Below are positions 60,532-64,000 of a DNA stretch of 64,000 nt, in pieces (positions within the stretch are counted from its first letter, which is position 1; every line of letters starts with the position of its first letter). Under the pieces are notes generated by a model. It was not told the DNA's origin. It worked only from the letters and a program-made list of their open reading frames with translations, and did not search any database. Source of the stretch: Acorus gramineus (Eukaryota > Streptophyta > Magnoliopsida > Acorales > Acoraceae). The stretch covers positions 7,817,877-7,881,876 of the forward strand of contig CM060850.1 in assembly GCA_030737835.1 (NCBI GenBank). The letters are read 5' to 3'. Position numbers and translations under genes: made by a program.

Positions 60532-63208
60532 GTATTAAAAAATCAAACATATACTGACTTTGTTTGCAAGTGCGGGTGTTTTTTTTTTTTTTAAGAGAAA
60601 TTAGAACCCCAGGCTTCTTCCTCTTGTTGACCCAAGACATCAACCACTCTGTACCATTCTACATTTATAGGCTTCCACAGAGAGAGAGAGAGAGAGAGAG
60701 AGAGATCCAGAGAGAGAGAGAGAGAGATCGAGAGAGAGAGAGAGCGCTCTGTTTGTAAACCTGCACAGACAAATCTGCAGCAATAGAAGCAGTCAGAGGT
60801 CCGGGGAGACATTTTAAGGTCAGTGACCCATAATTGACAACCATTGAGTAGATTTTTTTGTGAACCAAAACATAATTAATTAAACAAATAAATAATCAAA
60901 TTGGGTTGGTGATGCTATTTTGTTACAGCCATCTAATCAACTTCATTTGAAATGTGGATAGCTGTGATGACATTTTTGTGAAACCTGTGTTGGTTTGAGT
61001 TTTTTATTTTCTGACTGATAATCTAAACCATTCAATGTAATCATTTTCGTGTTCTAGCCTCTATTCTTTCTCTCTCCTTTTTTTCCCCCCTGGTGGGCAA
61101 CTTTGCGGTCTGTTTTTAATGAAATATATTGCTGTATAAGATTTATTTATTTCTTTTGAAAAAGTGGTTTCAATTTTTCTGGGTGTGTATATATATATAT
61201 ATAAATATACATATTTCATTTAGTAGATGATGGATGTAAATTTACATATTGTAAATAAGACTGCAAACAAAACTTCATTTTTTCAAATTAGCCTGACATG
61301 GTAATGACAATCCAATGGATATTTGAAATTCATAATCAAACTTATTTTTTGTACCTCTAAGATCAATATTTTATCAATATACCCACATTGAAATTTGAAA
61401 TCCTATTTAAAACAATATCCCTCAAAAGGGGTAAGTTGTGCATGAATATTCTGCTGCCATAACAAATCTATTTTATAAGTTGTATGTATGTACCTATCAA
61501 AAGGTACATAGGTGCACAACTTAACCTTTTTTTTGGGGTATTACTGAAAATAAGATTTTTAATAGAAATTAATTTGATAAAATAACAGTTTTTAAGATAG
61601 TTATGCAAATAACATTTTATACATTGCCGTGTTTACAAACTAGAGGAGAGGAGATGTATAAGGATATGTGAAACTGATGTTCTATAAACTGCTTCAAAAG
61701 GCAAACATACCCCAAGCAATTAGGCTTGTCAATGGTCAGGTTTAGGCTGGATCATGAAGAAACCAAACCTGACCCTATAGAAGATGTGATATCCAGATCT
61801 TAATGAGGACCCAAACAGATCATAAATAAGAGTGTCTTTATTTGCTCACCCCTTATTTCAATCTGCACACCCCTCTAACAACGGAATTGAAGCCATGAAT
61901 AAACAGATTCTGAACCTATGAAGATTTCCCCATTTTGGAATAAAAATATTAATTTCCCTTTGGAGCCATCATGTATGTTAGACTTTATGTTATTTTAGAT
62001 TAGCTAACTTAGTTGTCTCCTCCCCTTTCTGTCAGCTTTCGAAAAACTTACATTTTACCGGTTGAATATTTTAGTCTGGAACTAGTTTATTTATGATTAT
62101 AATCATATAGGGGAGGGCACCCAATCAAAGGGGTTAACTAATATTTAGATTGAATTATTTAGATATAATATATTCTTTATGTCTTATACATTTATATAAC
62201 TAATATTAGTTATAACGGTCTGTTAAAATTTTCTTCAGGTTGTTAGGATATTCCTCTATAAATATCCACACATAAGAATTGTCAGAAAGATCAACATGGA
62301 TTGAGAAGGGGCAGCTTAGAGAAGGAAACTACATGACATTTTAAGAGTACTCTTGTAAATAAGTCTTATATTTAGCTAGGTTTGTTCAGGTCGGACCATG
62401 GTGGACACGGATTCGACCAGATAAAAGGTCTACCATGTCCGAGTCCTACTTAAGTCACTTATTCCAACGAGAATGATTAAAAAACACAACCAAACAGAAA
62501 ATCACTTATTCCACTCATATAGTTATATGTTCCTAGAATAGTGATAAACCCCATAATAGCTTATGTCTCCATCCAAATGGCACCTTAACTTGGGTTAATG
62601 GATATGATATGTAATGAAACTGAGATATTGGGTGCATTTAGTTCATACAATGCTAACGAAAAATGAAAATCTCTCCCTTATATAGTTAGATTTTATCACA
62701 TAGATATATGTTTAAGCCGAATCATATAAATTTGTGTCTCTAATGGTGTTGTTCTTGTTTTAATCTTGGGTTCATTATCAGCTTCCACCATATGCGCCAC
62801 AATCGATATCAGAGTGAACCAGCCACCAACATAATCTTGCTCGATTTTCTTCTCATTCCACGTAGCCAACCACCAAAAAATGAAAAATTGAGACTTTCAC
62901 TGACTTGAATACTTAGCTTACTAAAAAAACAATTCGTTCATGGACATAAAGATGCAACATTTATATCTTTTAGATGAGCATTTTCAGGTCTCCATATTAC
63001 TTAGTAAGATTGTTTCATTTGTAGATGTTTTAGATTTTAAGTAGGATGTTTCAAATGCATGCAGGCATTTCAGGATATATGGAATGATTTAAGTAATCCA
63101 CTCACTAGAAGAAAAAAAATTATTCAGTAATTCTTGATATAACAGTTACAACTTTGCACTGACCAATCTCTAAAGAGGGAAGTAGCAGGCAAGTTGAGAA
63201 GCAAAGGC
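60532..63208. other. Upstream region of the resistance gene
   Basis: Contains a GA microsatellite, then AT-rich DNA. TAGGCTTGTCAATGGTCAGG at 61722 resembles a hAT end but has no partner. The GA tract and following GGTCAGTGA donor-like site near 60820 could be an untranslated first exon of the gene at 63209; this is a guess. Confidence 0.35.
60680..60744. repeat. GA microsatellite
   Basis: Three GA runs separated by ATCCAG and ATCGAG. The apparent coding frames across it are repeat products. Confidence 0.92.
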
Positions 63209-64000
63209 ATGGCAGAGGCTGTTGTAGGTTTTGTGATCCTGAAGGTTGCCTCCACCTTGGCTACGGAATTCGGAAAATCACTCTGGTCTCTCTCTAAGGA
63301 GGAAGCATCTCTCTTGCTAGCAGTGCGTAGTGACATGGGAGAGATAAAGAGCGAGCTGGAGATGATACAGGCCTTCATCAGACACACTGATAGAGCAATC
63401 ATGGGTGATGGACCGGCTGCGGTTTGGGTCGGACAAGTGAGGGAAGCAGCTTATTATATCGAAGACATAGTCGATGAGTTCACATACTTTCTTGGTGAGC
63501 AGAAGAGGTGTGGTTTCTGGAATTCTGTCGCAAAAGCTTTACAAGTATCAAGGAACATTAAGGCTAGGCATGGTATTGACTGTCCCTTGCATGACATCAT
63601 ATACTTTTAATTTACACTTAACAATACCCTGTTCAATTGATTGTATATTCGTATGACATTTTCTGATAGGTATAGCCATGCAGCTGCAAGAGATCAAAAT
63701 CAAAATAGAGGGGATCTCGAAGAGAAGGATCCGGTATGACGTCAAGGGGCCTGGGGAAGAGTTGAGCACCAACCATGCAAGGAAAAGATCCACAAACATT
63801 TCACTGTTTCTTGGAGAAGATGATGATATTGTTGGACAGGACAGTAACAAAGAAAAGTTGATAGGCTGGCTAACAGATGAAAAGACGGAGCGCATTGAAA
63901 TTGCGATATGGGGGATGGGTGGCCTTGGCAAGACCACTCTCGTAGCTCAAGTTTACAAGAATGAACAAATTAAGAAACACTTCGACTGTTTCTCATGGAT
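63209..64000 (+). CDS. CC-NB-ARC disease resistance protein (Rx/RPM1-like), 5' part
   Basis: Intracellular immune receptor of the CNL class. Exon 1 is 63209-63572 and exon 2 runs from 63670 past the window end; the phase-1 GT-AG intron is 97 bases. The start MAEAVVGFVILKVASTLATE and the following helices are an Rx-type coiled-coil domain, with the EDVID-type motif as YYIEDIVDEF. After the intron come a linker (DDIVGQDSNKEKLIGWL) and the NB-ARC P-loop IWGMGGLGKTTL with the conserved Gly-Lys-Thr, then HFDCFSWI at the edge. RNBS, MHD and LRR regions are outside, so integrity cannot be judged. The upstream TTG AGA codons in frame are not used as a start here because the ATG gives the standard N-terminus. 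Confidence 0.9.

Noticed and set aside
60564..60868. Open frames rich in Arg-Glu or Ser-Leu
   Set aside because: Products of the GA microsatellite.
61722..62440. Second hAT element starting TAGGCTTGTCAATGGTCAGG
   Set aside because: The start resembles the element at 51863, but the other end and an 8-bp duplication could not be identified.
62110..62850. Solo LTR followed by a primer-binding-like ATATCAGAGTGAACC
   Set aside because: No paired TG...CA ends, no target duplication and only a weak match to a tRNA-Met binding site.

Overview
This window is nuclear DNA of a flowering plant. The evidence is spliced genes with GT-AG introns, plant-only gene families (a SAUL1-type U-box ligase, DUF247 proteins, an Rx-type CC-NB-ARC resistance protein), AT-rich intergenic DNA and many short transposon remnants. 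I cannot place the species; nothing is bacterial, viral or organellar.

Layout. 1-2.2 kb: a U-box/ARM E3 ligase on the minus strand, cut by the window edge. 2.2-9 kb: no gene; nested MITEs and a 5'-truncated LINE. 9.19-12.68 kb: an AVT6-type amino acid transporter with five coding exons. 12.7-16.3 kb: MITEs, including a 493-bp foldback element. 16.34-18.45 kb: BLOC-1 subunit 2 (BLOS2), two exons. 20.15-30.82 kb: a complete 12-exon kanadaptin-like FHA gene with one GC-AG intron. 31.8-33.3 kb: a non-autonomous Mutator-like element. 33.5-35.3 kb: a direct-repeat array. 35.45-37.06 kb: DUF247 gene 1. 38.4-42.1 kb: two more copies of the Mutator-like family, one inserted inside an older MITE. 42.7-50.2 kb: a partial, broken copy of the kanadaptin gene. 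51.4-53.2 kb: a LINE fragment and a non-autonomous hAT element. 54.07-55.79 kb: DUF247 gene 2. 56.4-60.5 kb: two LINE fragments, an inverted repeat and a Tourist-like MITE. 63.2 kb to the end: the 5' part of a CC-NB-ARC (RPM1-like) resistance gene.

The genes do not form a pathway. Housekeeping trafficking, transport and RNA-related genes lie beside fast-evolving families (DUF247, NLR). The region has been reshaped by local duplication: the order kanadaptin then DUF247 occurs twice. The kanadaptin copy is nearly identical to its source, while the DUF247 copies are clearly diverged except for a 374-bp tract that differs at only two bases, the mark of recent gene conversion.

I found no new molecular system. 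The strongest observations are that conversion tract, the truncated kanadaptin duplicate, and several transposon families whose ends and target-site duplications can be read directly.
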